From Halicephalobus mephisto (taxonomy: Eukaryota; Nematoda; Chromadorea; Rhabditida; Panagrolaimidae), in the NCBI GenBank assembly GCA_009193035.1, contig SWDT01000104.1, forward strand, positions 186,001 through 250,000: DNA of 64,000 nt. Reading direction: 5' to 3'. Position numbers and translations under genes: made by a program. A model generated the notes under the pieces. It was not told where the DNA came from. It saw only the letters and a program-made list of their open reading frames with translations, and did no database searches. Shown here one piece after another: positions 62,072 to 64,000 of the stretch (position 1 is its first letter; the number at the start of each line of letters is the position of its first letter).

Positions 62072-63180
62072 TCAAGAAATCTTAATCCTGACAGTTCCTC
62101 TTTCTATCAGTTCTTTACCGTATTCTTCGTAGAGTTCCCCTCCGGGCTTGAAGGCGGTTGCGGGTTCCCTCATCGTCAGGGCTATTCTTCGTCCAGGGAT
62201 GTGATGCGAGAAGATGCCATGTCTCCAGATGTATCTAGCATCGTCGTACATCGACAACAAGGACCTACGATCCATGTAAAGGAAAACGATTTTCTTCTTG
62301 TCTTGATTTTCGTAAGTCATGATGCCGTCGTTGAGGATATTGAGGCTGATGAGTCTGTTGCCCCAGATCCATATGTCGTCCTTGTGGAGTTCAATGGAAG
62401 AAAGTCTTTCTGGATGATACTCGAGATTGCAGAGTTCAAACGGCTGATAATCCCCCAGAATCCCTTTGGACCTCTCTGACATTCTTTGTAATAAATAATC
62501 TGCATATTCTGGAACACCGACAAATCGATCACATTTGATTTTCTTCCCTTTGAAGTTTACTCGAGGTCCGTAATCCTAGAAATTTAACTTTTATGAATTT
62601 TTATATAGAAAATTTATTTTTGTTCGAAGTTTTAATAAAAAATTGAATTTTTCTCCAACTTTTTACACAAAAACTCAGTTTTACTTTAAGTTTTCATATA
62701 AAATTTCAACTTTTTTGAAGATTTTCACATAAAATTTCAACTTTTTTGAAGATTTTTATATAAAATTCCAACTTTTTTAAATTTCCTATAAAAATATACC
62801 CCTACCTGTTTCCTTCTGCCTGATTGTGACTGTACCCATGGAGTTTTTTCCATGTCATCAACTAATTTTGATTCTTCTTCTTCAGAAAGAAATCCGTCGA
62901 GTAAAAGCAAACCTTCGATTTTGAAAAACTCCAAATTACTTCTTTCATTTTCGGCCAGATTCATCAAATAAGTAGTTCTAGATTTTATATCATCCATTGT
63001 AGATATGACAGAAATATCAGGACTCGAATAACATTGACCATCATCTGGATTGAAAACGTAGGATTCGTAGTCTTTGAAAAACTCTTCTAAATTCTCATTA
63101 GATCTCATCTTAGTCACCCGGTCCGAATCCTTGCATTCTGCACAGAATCTGATTCCACGACAACCGCATTTCTGGGTCAT
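62072..63180 (-). CDS. ALKBH4: ALKBH4-type 2-oxoglutarate/Fe(II) dioxygenase
   Basis: Exons 63180-62806 and 62575-62072, phase 0, about 292 residues, close to the usual length of ALKBH4. The N-terminus has the MTQKCGCRGIRFCAEC Cys cluster typical of ALKBH4. LLLLDGFLSEEEE and WVQSQSGRRKQ, then DYGPRVNFKGKK, follow in family order. The iron site is His and Asp in ELHKDDIWIWG, with the distal His in YIWRHGIFSH, and the 2-oxoglutarate Arg lies in PGRRIALTMRE. ALKBH4 is known as a demethylase linked to actin Lys84 methylation and DNA 6mA. Single-copy, well conserved, complete. Confidence 0.93.
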
Positions 63181-63348
63181 TTTGGAATAATTTAAAAAAA
63201 TTAAAAAATTCCAAAAAAGTTGAACACATTTGGAATTTTCGCTCCAGGACCCGATTTCAGAGTCTTCACTCGTGTTCGAAAAAAATTATTTTTAATTTTT
63301 TATCGATCTCGTTTAAGATTTACGTTTTCTTATTGGATTTTGTTTTTT

Positions 63349-64000
63349 ATGATGGCAGAACAATATCAGCAAGAAGAACGATGTCATTTCATGAATACTT
63401 GTTTATCCATGTGTAAGTTTATTTTTTTTCTAAATTTCATATATCAGCTTTCTTTAAAAATTTCATTTAACTTTTTTTAAAATTTCATATATCAATTTTC
63501 TTTTAAATCTTATATATCAACTTTCTTTTAAATCTTATATATCAACTTTTTTTTTAAATTCCATATATCAACTTTCTTTTAAAATTTCATACATCAACTT
63601 TCTTTTAAAATTTCATACATCAACTTTCTTTTAAAATTTCATACATCAACTTTTTCAGTGTCTCAAACGGGTGAATCTGACGACGAAGATTACTATGTTG
63701 GTCCTAGTTTAGCTGATCTCAGAAAACAATATGAAGAAAAAGCAGAAAAATCTGGAAGACCGTTTTCAGAGCTGGAATCAGAAGATCCAATTCCTGCAAG
63801 ATTCAATCTCGCTGAAAAACCCTATATCCCTAATCCTTCTCTGGACGATATTATCAAGAAACCCGACAATCTCCCCAAGGAATATCACGATTACAAATTT
63901 GGCGAAAAACTTCCTTTTACTGATGATCAACGTGATTTTTTACGTCACAGCAAGGACACATTCCAGATGATCGGAAAAATCGACAAAGAACGATTCCAAG
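63349..64000 (+). CDS. Unrecognised gene, first two exons (3' partial)
   Basis: Exon 1 63349-63412 and exon 2 from 63659 to past the end, joined in phase 1. The protein starts MMAEQYQQEERCHFMN, is acidic and hydrophilic (ESDDEDYYVG, then DLRKQYEEKAEK), and continues open to the window edge with DNLPKEYHDYKFGEKLPFTD. No signal peptide. It is divergent from ALKBH4 with 168 bp between start codons, so the two may share a promoter. Family not recognised. Confidence 0.65.
63421..63650. repeat. ~30-bp tandem repeat in the intron of the last gene
   Basis: Units of TTTTAAAATTTCATACATCA plus AACTTTC, at least six copies, increasingly uniform toward the 3' side. Confidence 0.75.

Overview
The window is eukaryotic, AT-rich nuclear DNA, most likely from a rhabditid-type nematode. 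The evidence is a five-exon serpentine chemoreceptor of the srx type at 55.0-57.1 kb, short introns with GTRAGT donors and TTTTAG/TTTCAG acceptors, acceptor-like TTTTAG directly before several start codons (possible trans-splice sites), abundant TTACAGTAATC/TACTGTAG-type repeats, and Maverick (Polinton) elements. The species cannot be named from the sequence. Exon joins below were worked out by hand from donors, acceptors and reading phase.

Layout. 1-4.3 kb: two tandem genes joining an RNF216/TRIAD3-type RBR ubiquitin-ligase module to three or four poly(A)-binding-protein-type RRMs; a third RBR paralogue without RRMs lies at 11.9-13.3 kb. Between them (4404-11581) is an internally deleted Gypsy-like LTR retrotransposon on the minus strand, with 184-bp LTRs, a 5-bp target duplication, a primer site and a polypurine tract. 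Nested inside it is a 5.4-kb Maverick (5505-10925) with its own 6-bp target duplication. It has a decayed polymerase B, a protease with a visible catalytic triad, and a four-exon cargo gene with a fascin-like beta-trefoil end.

13.3-20 kb is mostly low-complexity sequence. 20.0-21.6 kb: type II membrane protein with a fibrinogen-related domain. 21.9-23.3 kb: a tiny single-pass membrane peptide gene. 24.9-25.8 kb: palindromic repeat block. 25.9-29.5 kb: secreted Thr/Ser-rich protein with a Cys-rich tail. 29.5-34.4 kb: repeats. 34.4-37.8 kb: a gene fusing a permuted-papain (C92/YiiX-type) domain in frame to an ALDH9-type aldehyde dehydrogenase. 38.3-52.2 kb: five tandem two-exon short-chain dehydrogenase (SDR) genes, with a duplicated scrap of the ALDH last exon marking a duplication boundary and a fresh TTAA-flanked transposon in one gene's leader. 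52-57 kb: MITEs and the srx gene.

57.6-61.4 kb: a second, 3.9-kb Maverick-type element carrying capsid-like and membrane-protein fragments plus an intron-containing immunity-related GTPase (IRG) with a long coiled coil, sitting where the protease gene is broken. 62.0-63.2 kb: an ALKBH4 homologue. 63.3 kb to the end: the start of an unrecognised gene.

The most notable points are the two Maverick elements carrying intron-bearing, host-like effector genes next to the protease end, the RBR-RRM fusion family, and the C92-ALDH9 fusion.
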